A stretch of 64,000 bases of DNA, from the NCBI GenBank assembly GCA_001464795.1, contig LNEB01000007.1, positions 62,001 to 126,000 of the forward strand, given 5' to 3'. The DNA is from Bdellovibrionales bacterium Ga0074139. Lineage in GTDB: Bacteria > Bdellovibrionota > Bdellovibrionia > Bdellovibrionales > Bdellovibrionaceae. How positions within the stretch are numbered: the stretch's first letter is position 1; each line of letters starts with the position of its first letter. The position numbers were made by a program, and so were the translations under genes. Below, one piece after another: positions 18,034 to 28,500 of this stretch. Under the pieces are notes generated by a model that saw only the letters and a list, made by a program, of their open reading frames with translations, was not told where the DNA came from and searched no databases.

Positions 18034-18783
18034 TTAGAGGAGGTTTTCAGTGATTTTAGCGAGGACCCACTGGGGTTCATCAAGACTTAAATCGTGCCCC
18101 CCCGAGGAATGCAAATGAGGAGTAATTCCCCAGGATTTTGCAATTTTTTCTGAGCAGGAATAGTGCACCAGTTGGTCTCCCTTAGAGGCCAGTATTTCCG
18201 TGGGCACCCCGGATTTTTCTGGAAACTGGGTTTTTGAGGCTATATGCAGCTGGTTCAGAAGATTTTGCCGTTCCACGGGTGCTTTTTTAAACTCTTCAAC
18301 AAATCGAGGGTAGTACTGATCCTTCACATGTTGATAATTGGAAACCGCCTTTAGCACTCCCATTTCGATTTTTTCAGCCACTGGGTGAGTAATATTAGAA
18401 AAAAGCAGCCCCCATTGTTGAACTCTAAACCTCAAGTAAAAGGGACTTTTTCGATCACTGGTATTAATTAAAAATTGTTGAGTGACCAGATGAGGAAATT
18501 GCGCCGAAAAATGCGAAGCCACCATCCCACCCAGTGAAAAAGCTAAAATGTGAAAAGGCCCAGGGTCATTTTTGATTTGAGCCTGAACATGCTGAAGCAT
18601 ACCCGCCATGGTCCTAGGACTTTTTAAGTGATGAAAATTTCCAAACCCTGGAAAATCAATCATGATCACTTCGTCATCTGGAAAAGTTTTTTTAAATTCA
18701 TCGTAAAAGTCACCCCAATGAACGTGCCACCGGATCAATCCTCTGAACCAAAGCCAACGCCTGACGGGTTTATTTTTTTTCAT
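18034..18783 (-). CDS. Alpha/beta hydrolase
   Basis: Start set at the ATG at 18783 with GGAG upstream; the longer frame runs into the previous gene. About 249 residues. The motif ILAFSLGGMVAS holds the nucleophile serine in an A-F-S-L-G elbow (the usual first glycine is alanine), VIMIDFPGFG gives the strand before it, and SSGGHDLSLDEP near the C-terminus gives the catalytic histidine. Substrate unknown. The start overlaps the end of the carboxypeptidase gene by 14 bases, so both come from one transcript. Confidence 0.8.
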   Translation of the reverse strand: MKKNKPVRRWLWFRGLIRWHVHWGDFYDEFKKTFPDDEVIMIDFPGFGNFHHLKSPRTMAGMLQHVQAQIKNDPGPFHILAFSLGGMVASHFSAQFPHLVTQQFLINTSDRKSPFYLRFRVQQWGLLFSNITHPVAEKIEMGVLKAVSNYQHVKDQYYPRFVEEFKKAPVERQNLLNQLHIASKTQFPEKSGVPTEILASKGDQLVHYSCSEKIAKSWGITPHLHSSGGHDLSLDEPQWVLAKITENLL

Positions 18784-19774
18784 ACCACAGCTCCATGGCA
18801 TGGGCTCTTGATAATTCCAGCTGATCCGCATCCAGATCGGCCCATTTTTCAAACGAGGCCGTCATACGAATCATGAAATCAAAAAGTGTCCAATGCCTTC
18901 TTAAAATTCTTTTTTGTCGGTGGGATTGAAAGGGATAAAAAAAGCCTTCTTTAGAAAAAACCTGTAAGGGATTTTTTTTCAACCAATTCCATGAACCCAG
19001 CTCTAACGTCAAAGGCATAAACCTTTGCTGTTTTTTTTGCATTTCTAAATAGAAATAATCCCAAACATCCCCGTGAGTTTGATAGCTTTGAGGTTCAATT
19101 TTATAAAAATGATAAGGGTGCGTGGCCTCATAAAAGGATTTGAATCGATGTAAGTAAGGAAGATCTGCAAAAGGTTCTTTTGAATAAGCAAACGGAAACC
19201 AGATTTGATCTTGCCAACCAAATCCTGAATGCACATCCACTGTCCAAGAAAATTTTGAGCCTAAGATTTGCTTTAGAATTCCTTGTAATAGAATTTGATT
19301 TTCCATTTGCATTTCATTGCCCCGAAACCACGGAAGCTTGTTGCTGTATCGATGCCCGCCCAGGAGATAAGGAATTTCTCCGATGCCGTCCACTGGGGAA
19401 TTACGCATCAAATCCACACCCGCTGCATTGGATCTTCGCTTATGATAAATTCCCCAAGGATTCACAGTGGGGATAAAAAACAAACGCACTTTTTTAAGTG
19501 TTTGCTGTAATGATTCATCCCACAACTGCATTTGTAAAACAGAGCGAAGAAGGGCTATCACAACTTGAGCCCCAATTCTTTCAAGCCCGTGCACTCCTCC
19601 GACCCAACCTAGAACAGGCGCCTGGGGATCTTGTGAGCCAATGGATAAACAGTAGGAAGGAAATTGTTGTTCCTGACTTCCCACATGCCCTAATAACTCA
19701 ACACGCATAACAGAGGGAAACTCGGCTATTAATTTTTCGATCTCCAAAGTTTCTGCTAATACGTTTTGTGACAT
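18770..19774 (-). CDS. M14-family zinc carboxypeptidase-like protein
   Basis: About 334 residues from the ATG at 19774; an in-frame ATG 15 bases upstream (19789) is equally possible. Zinc ligands fit M14 peptidases: GGVHGLERIG supplies H and E, and VDVHSGFG the second histidine; LTLELGSW supplies the catalytic glutamate. The segment GVDLMRNSPV carries the substrate-binding Asn-Arg text. There is no signal peptide, so it acts in the cytoplasm unless exported otherwise. Relatives include succinylglutamate desuccinylase/aspartoacylase-like and DUF2817 enzymes, so peptide specificity is not assured. It is operonic with the hydrolase and divergent from the DUF1338 gene. Confidence 0.75.
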   Translation of the reverse strand: MSQNVLAETLEIEKLIAEFPSVMRVELLGHVGSQEQQFPSYCLSIGSQDPQAPVLGWVGGVHGLERIGAQVVIALLRSVLQMQLWDESLQQTLKKVRLFFIPTVNPWGIYHKRRSNAAGVDLMRNSPVDGIGEIPYLLGGHRYSNKLPWFRGNEMQMENQILLQGILKQILGSKFSWTVDVHSGFGWQDQIWFPFAYSKEPFADLPYLHRFKSFYEATHPYHFYKIEPQSYQTHGDVWDYFYLEMQKKQQRFMPLTLELGSWNWLKKNPLQVFSKEGFFYPFQSHRQKRILRRHWTLFDFMIRMTASFEKWADLDADQLELSRAHAMELWYEKK

Positions 19775-19882
19775 GATGACACGTTCCATGAGCTTTTGAG
19801 GCTTGTCAGGACTTGACGCTTGTTGTTGGGGCCGTCATCTTAATACTTTAATGAAATCCTCAAACAATTTGGGAGATCCACT

Positions 19883-20698
19883 ATGCTTCAATCACAAAAT
19901 CCTCAACTTCAGCATCTACTAGAAAAAATGTGGCGTGACTATTCCACGCTGAATCCCAGCGCCCAAGCCATTCATGATTTATTTGTAGGCCAAGGTGAAA
20001 AAGTTCTGAATGATCATGTGGCCTACAGAACTTTTAATCATCCAAGACTTGGCATTCGCTCGTTGGCTCAACACATTGAAAAGTACGGCTACAAACCCAT
20101 GGGCGAGTATTTCTTTAAAGAGAAAAAACTTTATGCTCAGCATTTTGAATCAATGAATAAAGATCTACCAAAAATTTTCATCTCTGAACTGGAACTGGAA
20201 AAAATAGAAGGTTTTGTCGCCGAAGAAGTGGATAAAATGGTGGCACAGGTTCCTGATGCATTGATTCAATCCGAAGAGATTTTAATTTGTGGCAGGCCTT
20301 GGAAAATGAGCATCGAAGTTTATCAAAAACTAGCTTCAGTCAGTGAATATGCTTCCTGGGTGGCAGCCTTTGGTTTTCGCCCCAATCATTTCACAGTGAA
20401 TGTAAATGCATTGAAAAAGCTTCATTCCTTACCCTTGATCAACGAGTTTGTGAAAAAAAACGGCCACACTTTGAATTCCTCAGGCGGAGAAATTAAAGGC
20501 TCAGCGGCTGAGCTTCTGGAACAAAGCTCCACCATGGCCAAAGAAGTGGAAGTCAATTTTACCGATGGAAAATTGAAAGTGCCTGCTTGTTACTACGAAT
20601 TTGCAAAAAGATACCCACTGCCAAATGGTGAGCTTTATAATGGTTTTATTGCTAAATCGGCTGATAAAATTTTTGAAAGCACGAATCAAAAAAAATAA
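19883..20698 (+). CDS. DUF1338 protein, 2-oxoadipate dioxygenase/decarboxylase-like
   Basis: 271 residues. The DUF1338 hallmarks NDHVAYRTF (metal-ligand histidine H45) and YFFKEKKLYAQHFE (H87) are present, as is the FRPNHFTVNVN segment later. The family has a vicinal-oxygen-chelate fold; characterised members (HglS/YdcJ) convert 2-oxoadipate to 2-hydroxyglutarate in lysine breakdown with Fe(II). No other lysine-catabolism gene is nearby, so the substrate is inferred only from the family. GGGAG lies upstream of the ATG. It converges on the HD-GYP gene with a 4-base gap. Confidence 0.8.
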   Translation: MLQSQNPQLQHLLEKMWRDYSTLNPSAQAIHDLFVGQGEKVLNDHVAYRTFNHPRLGIRSLAQHIEKYGYKPMGEYFFKEKKLYAQHFESMNKDLPKIFISELELEKIEGFVAEEVDKMVAQVPDALIQSEEILICGRPWKMSIEVYQKLASVSEYASWVAAFGFRPNHFTVNVNALKKLHSLPLINEFVKKNGHTLNSSGGEIKGSAAELLEQSSTMAKEVEVNFTDGKLKVPACYYEFAKRYPLPNGELYNGFIAKSADKIFESTNQKK

Positions 20699-20702
20699 AT
20701 GA

Positions 20703-21374
20703 TTAGCCGACTTTTTTAAATCGGTTTTGATTAATATCCACAATTTTTTCCTGAGTCTCTTGGTCCATTTCGGTTGGTACATAGAACCTGTGGGCCTCTA
20801 AAAACACTCGGACCAATTGAGGATCAAACTGAGTACCAGCACAACGCTTCAATTCTGCATACACAATTTCGTTGGGTAAACCTTTACGGTAAGCTCGGTT
20901 CTGCGACATCGCATCATAGGTATCAACGACTAAAATCACGCGAGCGATCACAGAAATTTGATCACCAATGATTTTATCGGGATAGCCCTCACCGTCCACG
21001 CGCTCGTGATGACCACGAATAGGTGCTAACATATCTTGAAAAAATTGATGCTGCGATAAAGGTCTAATGATTTGTTCGCTAATCAAGGGATGGTTGTGCA
21101 TGATATCAAGCTCTTTGGCATCCAGCTTTCCTGGCTTTGCAATGATGTCTTGAGAAATTCCAATTTTACCAATGTCATGAAAAAAACCAGAGAACTCGGC
21201 TACTTTTTGTTCGTATTCGTTGAGCCCTGCAGATTTTGCTAAGAATTTAGAAAGCTGACCGACTCGCAAACAATGTTGATAGGTCATGGGATCAACGGCT
21301 TGAAGAGATTGTAGTAATGCTTGAGCTGTTTCATAAGCCCACTGTGGGATGTTTCCCCAATTATTTTGCGCCAC
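20703..21374 (-). CDS. HD-GYP domain protein, probable cyclic-di-GMP phosphodiesterase
   Basis: Start set at the GTG at 21374, because GGGGG lies 8 bases before it but only 2 before the upstream TTG. About 223 residues, one HD-GYP domain: HCLRVG, FFHDIGKIGI, HNHPLISEQI, the diagnostic HHERVDGEGYP, and DTYDAMSQNRAYRKG. All expected metal-binding residues are visible. No receiver or sensor domain is attached, so it is either constitutive or controlled by partners. Such enzymes hydrolyse c-di-GMP to GMP; several Bdellovibrio HD-GYP proteins affect lifestyle switching, which is family knowledge rather than evidence here. Confidence 0.88.
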   Translation of the reverse strand: MAQNNWGNIPQWAYETAQALLQSLQAVDPMTYQHCLRVGQLSKFLAKSAGLNEYEQKVAEFSGFFHDIGKIGISQDIIAKPGKLDAKELDIMHNHPLISEQIIRPLSQHQFFQDMLAPIRGHHERVDGEGYPDKIIGDQISVIARVILVVDTYDAMSQNRAYRKGLPNEIVYAELKRCAGTQFDPQLVRVFLEAHRFYVPTEMDQETQEKIVDINQNRFKKVG

Positions 21375-21450
21375 TGACAATTCCCCCTGATAGTCTATGA
21401 TCGGATTTTAAAAGGAATTTTTTAAGTCTCAGTCTCAAAATAGGACAAAA

Positions 21451-21478
21451 AAAAGCCCACTATTTTAAGTGGGCTTTT
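21451..21478. terminator. Strong intrinsic terminator
   Basis: AAAAGCCCACT (21451-21461) pairs perfectly with AGTGGGCTTTT (21468-21478) around a 6-base loop. The A/T ends give a T-tract on either strand. Its position just downstream of the glycine-rich lipoprotein gene shows it ends that minus-strand transcript, separating it from the HD-GYP gene. Confidence 0.9.
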
Positions 21479-21513
21479 TCAGATTCAATCTGTTGCAATT
21501 GAACTTTTAAGAA

Positions 21514-22443
21514 CTACCAGTTCACCATGTTAGAATCTACACCGTAGGAAGCGAGAGCCTTTTTATACATACCTTTGATAAACTTTTGTGCCTGGTGAGG
21601 CTTAAGTCCAAGAGCCGTTGCAGAACGTTCTGTTACGTCTTGCATTCCAGAAGGATCGTTTTTAACAACTAAATCCTGAACAGCTGATAAAGCTGTCGAG
21701 TAAGGAACACCGAAAACTTTTTTGAAAGTTGTATCGATATCACGAGTTGTTGTGTAACCACGACCTGATGATGAAACAGCCCAAGTGTTGAGTGCTGAAG
21801 CAATAGCCATCGCTTTAGGCTTAGATAAAGCATATTCTTTAACTAACTTGTCAGCTGCTTTTGCCACTAAACGCTTATTAGAATCAGAAGCTAAAGCGGC
21901 CACTGATGCATCAGAAGCTTGTCCTGCATTTTTATTGTTAATCGCTTCGCCGAAGTTAGACTCACCTAAGTTAGCATTATAAAGAACACCGTTCTTACCT
22001 AACCAGTAAGTTCCACCGGAAACGTTTTCCCAGAAAAGACCAGTGGTGCCAACGCCAATGACGTTACCGCCGACCCAGCCGCTGAATGAAGAAATGCTAC
22101 GTGTGCCTAAAAAAGTACCCGTTGCGCTGTACAAATCACCTGTACCATCAGAGTAAAATACTACGTAAGAAAGATCATCAGAACCAAAACCATATCGGTC
22201 ATAGTTAGGATCTGCAGAAACTGTAATTCTTTGTCCCGTAGTCGCTGAAAAAGTACAACCTGGAGTGGCTTCGAAAGTTGCGCATGTGTCACCGAAAACA
22301 GTTTCATATGGATAGGAAACGATTCCGCCTCCACCACCGCCAACGACAACGGATCCACCGCCACCGCCACCGCATGCAACAAAAGTTGTTGCAACAACTG
22401 CACTTGTTAATAGACCTAAAGTCCACTTCATTTGATTCTTCAT
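21514..22443 (-). CDS. Glycine-rich lipoprotein of unknown function
   Basis: 309 residues. Lipoprotein signal ending in TFVAC, followed directly by two polyglycine runs separated by SVVV, a flexible tether. The middle (residues about 50-160) is rich in Gly, Ser, Thr and Tyr and looks beta-structured; the C-terminal half (VAALASDSNKRLVAKAADKLV onwards) is helical. I recognise no family. GGGG lies upstream of the ATG. It follows the large subtilase gene by 27 bases on the same strand and is closed by the terminator at 21451-21478, so it is the last gene of the 29-21 kb minus-strand unit. Confidence 0.75.
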   Translation of the reverse strand: MKNQMKWTLGLLTSAVVATTFVACGGGGGGSVVVGGGGGGIVSYPYETVFGDTCATFEATPGCTFSATTGQRITVSADPNYDRYGFGSDDLSYVVFYSDGTGDLYSATGTFLGTRSISSFSGWVGGNVIGVGTTGLFWENVSGGTYWLGKNGVLYNANLGESNFGEAINNKNAGQASDASVAALASDSNKRLVAKAADKLVKEYALSKPKAMAIASALNTWAVSSSGRGYTTTRDIDTTFKKVFGVPYSTALSAVQDLVVKNDPSGMQDVTERSATALGLKPHQAQKFIKGMYKKALASYGVDSNMVNW

Positions 22444-22470
22444 TTAAAAACCCCCTATGGTTTTATTTTG

Positions 22471-25400
22471 TTAGTACTTTAAAAAAACTCTGACAAGCTC
22501 TTGCTCTACTAAAATCGGTTGAGGCCTTGGCCGTTCACCGGGTTTTAATGGTGGAGCTGGATTCTTTGACTGAGAAAGCTTCCTTTCGCAGAAAAAATCA
22601 AGAGCAGTTTCCCCCGTTGCGAGCTGGATCGGTGTTTTAAAAGGTTTGCATCCTGCCCCTGCCTTTAAATTCAGGGTGCCAGGTGACACCAGTTCGACAA
22701 CATCGCCATTCATTGCAAAAATCGGGACAACCAATTTGACACCACGTTCGAAGTCCACATTTTCCGTAGCAAAAAGTGCAGGGCGATATTTTGTTTTTAA
22801 GTTTTCACTTTCAATAACAAGGGGATAGGCCAAAAGAATTTGCAAACTGCTGGAAAAAAAAGAATAGCGATCCAAGCTTTTTCGCACAGCTTTTCCTGTT
22901 TTGAAGTCGTGATATTGAACTTCTGAATTTGTAACAGTGAACGCGCCTGTGTTTTGACCACCCGAGTAAACAGCCTGAGTCCACAAAGCAGAGTCAAATT
23001 GTAACCGCAGGGCATTCGCATCAAAGTTATCAAATTGTTCCGTCACGCTGTCCCAAGTCGTAATCTTTTGCGTGCCTAATTTTCCTTCAGAAAACCAAAA
23101 AAGTCCCCGTGAAAAAGGATCGGCTGCATCTAAATTAAAAAGTCCACCGCGCCTGGCTTCAAGTAAGGATCGGTACAAAGCTTGCGGATTTTCTTTTTTC
23201 GACTTTATTTTTCCTTCTGAAAAATTCACAAACAGAACATCTTGAATGTAATCCGGTTGCGAGCTAGGTCCCTGACTTTTTACGGTCAAAGCTGTGATCT
23301 CACCTTGGCTATCACCTGCACCTGGAACGAAATCTAAAAATCTTTTTCCATCCACATCGGTCATGGCTTGGGGTTTAAATTTTTCATCAAGCCAATAAAG
23401 CCTTTGCTCGACCCGTTCAGGTGTATTGCGGTTTTCCCATCGATCCTTAAGACTGACTTTTTTGTTAGGTAGTAATCCAGGCCCTATCCACGCGGGTCTA
23501 AAAACATTTTCCTTCACTTTTAACCAACGGACCTGGAAAGGAAGTCTTACAACTTTAGAGTCGTAAACCAATCGTTCACGAATTTTAAGATCCTGATCCA
23601 AATCAAAAAGGTGAACCATCGAGCTTTCTTCATCCACTTCTTCAATCACACCAAATACAGAGCCCTGACCTGTGGTGACTCCCCACATGACAGCAATTAA
23701 TTTTTTGCCTCGTGTATTGGGTATGACCATAGGACCTTTGATCTGCATCTTATTTTTATTGATATTGGCCGTAGCGACGCGAAACCCTTCAGCGGATTGT
23801 TCTGTGATGAGGTAGACTTCGCCGCGCTGAGCGCCGTCTAAACTTTCCAGCGGAGTCCAATCCCATGTGCTGAAGGGAAGACCTTCCACTTTCATGACAA
23901 TTTTTTGCTGACTTGAAATTTCAGCCAGTGGCATCGTCACTTCAGGCTCAATGATGCTGACTTGTTTATAACCGTTAGAAAACTCAGCTGTAACTTTGAG
24001 ATCTAAATCAGCTGGCATTTCCACATGAGTTTTTAAAACAACTCGGTATTTGCGAATTTCATTTTGTGACCAAATATTTTGTGGCTGCGATATTAAAGTG
24101 ATCGATTGCACCACGGGCCTTTTTGCCCCTTCAAGAACTTCAGAAATTTCAGTTGATATCTTCACATCTTTGGATTGAACACTGGCCCCTCGATTGATTA
24201 ATTCAAGATCAAAGGGAATTTCAGAGTCCTTTCCGTTCCACAACAGCTCGGGTCTTTCTCTTTGCACGGCTTGAATGACAGCACGAAAAGGAGTCTGGAT
24301 GGCACGGGCCACATCCAACTGACCCGAAAACACATACTTTTCCAGAGGATCCAAATCGGCTTTGAAAGTTTGCTGAACACCAGAGGCAAAAACTTGAAAT
24401 AAGGCCGTGGGTTTTTGCACTGGCCTTGCTGACAAAATGAGTTTTGCATAAATTTCGTTTTTAGCTACACCCCGAGATAAGAGCTCGGCTACAGCACCCG
24501 CAACTAAAGGTGTCGCTTGCGAAGTTCCAGACAAGTACTCATAACCTAAGAATGATCGAAACCGAGCAGGTCTTAAATCTTCTGGATAGGTACTCAGAAT
24601 GGAAAGTCCTGGGGCTGCGATATCAACACCACTTCCGTAATTGGAAAAATGCGACAAGGATCCATCAGGATTCAGAGAGCCCACACAAATCACAGAGCCA
24701 TAACTGCAAGGTCTGATCAAAGCTCTTGTGGAATCATTTCCAGCAGCAGCCACAACGATCACTCCTCGGCGGTTCGCTTCTTCAATTAATTTTCTGAGCA
24801 GCGGAGAATCCGCGACCTGAGGCCAACCCAAACTCATGGAAATGACTTCGGCCCCTTCATTCAGAGCGTATAAAAATCCACGAGCCACTCGGTCACTGAC
24901 CTCTTGATTGATACGGTAGCCTTGTTTTTCACGCACCATTTCTGAAGGATCTAAGCTCGGCGTGCTCATAGGCTTCAAAGGCTCATTGACCTGATCATCA
25001 ATCACTTGCACAGGTAAAATACGAATGTGCGGTGAAACGCCTGAAATTCCAATGGCATTACCAGATTCAGCTCCGATAATTCCTGCCACATGGGTACCGT
25101 GACCAATGTTATCAACAAAAAAAGGTGTTCCCACGATTCCTGTGGTTTCATTTTTTGCACCCATGGCACTCCAACCGTAACAATCCATGGGATAACCATT
25201 TTTATCGGTGTCGGCTTCAGGATTTTTGGGATCCATCCACTTTTCATCGCAAGCTTTTTGCTGACCATCACCCGCCAAACATGAAAGGTACTCGGCCAAT
25301 GCAGCACACTCGGATGGTTTTGTACGAATGATATTTTTCATATCCGGATGATTACGATCAATGCCTGTGTCAAGAACTGCCACTAAGATTTGTCTTGGTG

Positions 25401-25581
25401 ATTGCACTTGATTCTTAATATTTTTTACACCGATATCTTGATTGATTTTTCCAGAGACTCGGTAGTTTCGAACCGGATCCAAATCCACCACTTGAGCTTG
25501 GCCCTGATTATCAAGCGACCATTGAAATTTCAGCAAAGGATCTTGAGCCCAGCTCAGTGTAAGCAATAAAGATAAAATCAT
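22471..25581 (-). CDS. Exported S8 subtilisin-like serine protease with large C-terminal region
   Basis: 1036 residues. A short signal peptide (MILSLLLTLSWAQ) precedes the peptidase domain, with catalytic D71 (VAVLDTGID), H161 (NIGHGTHVAG), oxyanion N282 (AAAGND) and S354 (LSGTSQATP). There are six cysteines around the catalytic part. Beyond about residue 420 some 600 residues follow without motifs I recognise; they look beta-rich with one Ig-like stretch (LELINRGASVQSKDV) and probably bind substrate or the cell surface. The start overlaps the stop of the 1153-residue gene in an ATGA, so the two are tightly coupled. Confidence 0.9.
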   Translation of the reverse strand: MILSLLLTLSWAQDPLLKFQWSLDNQGQAQVVDLDPVRNYRVSGKINQDIGVKNIKNQVQSPRQILVAVLDTGIDRNHPDMKNIIRTKPSECAALAEYLSCLAGDGQQKACDEKWMDPKNPEADTDKNGYPMDCYGWSAMGAKNETTGIVGTPFFVDNIGHGTHVAGIIGAESGNAIGISGVSPHIRILPVQVIDDQVNEPLKPMSTPSLDPSEMVREKQGYRINQEVSDRVARGFLYALNEGAEVISMSLGWPQVADSPLLRKLIEEANRRGVIVVAAAGNDSTRALIRPCSYGSVICVGSLNPDGSLSHFSNYGSGVDIAAPGLSILSTYPEDLRPARFRSFLGYEYLSGTSQATPLVAGAVAELLSRGVAKNEIYAKLILSARPVQKPTALFQVFASGVQQTFKADLDPLEKYVFSGQLDVARAIQTPFRAVIQAVQRERPELLWNGKDSEIPFDLELINRGASVQSKDVKISTEISEVLEGAKRPVVQSITLISQPQNIWSQNEIRKYRVVLKTHVEMPADLDLKVTAEFSNGYKQVSIIEPEVTMPLAEISSQQKIVMKVEGLPFSTWDWTPLESLDGAQRGEVYLITEQSAEGFRVATANINKNKMQIKGPMVIPNTRGKKLIAVMWGVTTGQGSVFGVIEEVDEESSMVHLFDLDQDLKIRERLVYDSKVVRLPFQVRWLKVKENVFRPAWIGPGLLPNKKVSLKDRWENRNTPERVEQRLYWLDEKFKPQAMTDVDGKRFLDFVPGAGDSQGEITALTVKSQGPSSQPDYIQDVLFVNFSEGKIKSKKENPQALYRSLLEARRGGLFNLDAADPFSRGLFWFSEGKLGTQKITTWDSVTEQFDNFDANALRLQFDSALWTQAVYSGGQNTGAFTVTNSEVQYHDFKTGKAVRKSLDRYSFFSSSLQILLAYPLVIESENLKTKYRPALFATENVDFERGVKLVVPIFAMNGDVVELVSPGTLNLKAGAGCKPFKTPIQLATGETALDFFCERKLSQSKNPAPPLKPGERPRPQPILVEQELVRVFLKY

Positions 25582-28500
25582 CGGAAAGCTCCTTGAGTGC
25601 GGTCAATTTCAGTGGGAAGAACTCCGGTTTTTCTAGAGTACAATTGAAAAATTCCTCCGGCCTCGTCAAAGTCATCGGGAGGATTTCCCCAGGTGTTTGA
25701 GATATAAGTTAAATCTCCATCTTCATCACCCGATCGAAATCCATTCACAGTCACAAAGTAGACCACATTTTCTTGACCTAAATAAGTTAACAGCAGTGGC
25801 ATGGGAATTTGCTCTTCTAACACGTAAAGAACTTCCGTCATCCAACGTACCTGTTCTTGACGGTTATTTTTAGGATACTTAATCGATAGATTTAAAATCC
25901 TATCCATCCAAGGAGTTAAACAATCAAAGTAGGATCCATTCACCCAAGCTCCTGAATAGCTACCAGGTCCTGCCTTTGGATTGACCTTTCGCTTGTGCTC
26001 ATCACACATCTGGCTGTATTTCCACTTTCCTTGGTTCAAATCTCCGTTGCCTAAGATTTTTTGGATATCACTTAAGACCATGTGATCGGCACGGCTGGCT
26101 TTGGCCCCGTTCATTTTCTCACTTAGTTTTTGAAACAAGCGGCTTAAGAACTTCGCTTTTTCTCCTGGCTGATTTCTAAGCTCCGTTTGCAGAACCAGAT
26201 CTTTCACTTTATCAAGGCCTGAATAACGAACGGATAAGTTAGCCGTGATCTTATAAAAATCGACGGCTTTGACAGTCTGAAAACTTTCTTTATCGATCAA
26301 TTTGTATTTTGCATCCTTTGGCAGTCCCAACTGAGTGATGATTTGATCAATCAAACTTAAAAATTTATCTCTGGGTAGTTTCCATCCACCCCAACTGTGT
26401 TGAATCATGGCGACGTCTTTCACGTCCCCGTTCAAATCTCTTTCTGTAGTAACTTGTCTCCAGTAAGCTCGGCCGAAGGGAATGTTAGCAGGATTGGGAT
26501 CATTGGGCTGAGCCAAATTCCAAGTGACGTTGCTTGATTTTTTATTCAACCAAGATTCAATCAAAGCAATAGAAAATCCTAAAAGATCCATCCCTTTTAA
26601 TTGTCCACGGCGAGATCTAAACAAATGCACTTCTTCATCTTTAGGATCAAGCTCCGGGTTCTCTTCGGATCTGGGGTAACGAAGTTTCATGGAATGATCT
26701 TCAGATAAATCAATCATCTGAGCCATCATGAGCTTCGCTTTTGTTTCACGGGTTTTAAAAAGATGCTCGATCTCTAATTTTTGGTAAGGAAAAGAACTAT
26801 AAAGATGCTCGGTGCCGTGGGATCTCAATAATGAAGACACTGATTTTCTTAATTTTAACTCTTGTTCTTCTTTGATGGTTTTATCTTCCACACTTAAATC
26901 TTCTTCTAAATAATCTGGTGAATAATCAAGTAAGAAAGCATCCGTTTTAATTTCAGATTGCGAACCATCAGCACGAAGGCTAAGAATTTTAACGAAGTAG
27001 TCCACATCAAATTGTACACCGCGAGCTTTCGCTGTTTGATTACGAACAAAAATTTGTAAGCCCTGTGCTGTTCTGACTAAACTAGTTTGTCTGAGTACAA
27101 CCCGTGAAGAATCCACTCCGCCGCTAACAGAATTAATAAAATTAAGGGGCTCAATGCCAAGCAAAAAATCCAGAGGGCTTGCGATACGGCCCTGGAGTCC
27201 CACTTCAAGGGAATCTGTGATGGTGAAAACTTCACCTTCTTTGAGTTCTTTAATAAATTCTCTAAATTTTTTCAGATCTTTATTATCAATGGTTTTTGCT
27301 AAGCCATTCATGAGACTGGGTACAAATAAATCTTTCCATTTGGCCTTTGAAGCCTCTTGCATAGAAAAAAGTGGTTTCACATGAATATAAGATCGTCTAA
27401 GCGAAGCGTTCGCTCCCAGTTGCACGGCTGGAAATTGTCTTTGAAGACCTAGTCCTTGACCTGTGAAAACCAATTCTGGAAATTGCTCAAAATTATTTAA
27501 ATATCCAAGGCTGACTGATGCTGAAATCATATCCACCAACTGCACAGCTGCAGTGGATCCATAATAGGTGCCAGTGGACACATGCCTTGCCGCTTGTAAA
27601 TCAAAACCACCCACGGGTCCACCCCAGGACTGAATGCCTTTATCTAAAGGCTGACCTGGATTTTTTTGAAAGTGCTCTTGGATCTGACGAACCACATCTT
27701 GGCCAAAGGATTCCTGGGCTTTTTCTAAGGTGAAAACCTGTAGCTTTTCATTAAGTTTTGAGAGTGCCGTAGAAATCATGGCTGTTCTGGTACGAATGCC
27801 AGCGTATTTCCACCAGTCATCATCCTTAAACGGAGATTCTCGGTCCCCGTGGGAAAATCTTTGCGGATAACCAGGCACTTTTTCTTTCATGACTCGGCCC
27901 TTTTGAATCAAGCCATCAGCGGAAGTTAAATTCAGATCCACATTGGGAAAGTAAGCAGGTAGTGGAATTTGAAAAACTTCAAATAAATTTTTAACTCGCA
28001 AAATAAATTTTCTGTAAGCAAGCTCCTTGATGGAGTCTGGATAATTCACAAAACTAAATAGCTCGCGGTAATCTTGCTCAGTCCAAGAGGCCATTCTTTT
28101 TAAAATCCACTGAACGTCTTCTTTAGTGGTGGAAGCAAACCCACCGGCTAAGGGATGATACAAAATAGCATACTGATTAATAATAGAAGCTGATTGTACC
28201 GAATATCTGTTAAGGCTTTCAGGAATAAAAGCCAAAGTGAAGGGAACAATCAGGGCTCTGTAAGCACGAAATTTAGAAAAATACTCGATCCAAGCTAAAT
28301 TTCTTGAGCGCTCTTCAAAGGAAATCGAATTGGGGTTGGGAATAAATCCCCAGTGCCAATCTTGGCTTTCATTTCTTTGGGTTTCAATTAGGGCGTCATA
28401 CAATACAATCGATAAGGATTCTTTTTTGTTCTCGGCCAACCAGCCTCTGGATTGCAAATTCATATCTTTGAATTCTAAGTTTTCAATGAATTCATTTTTT

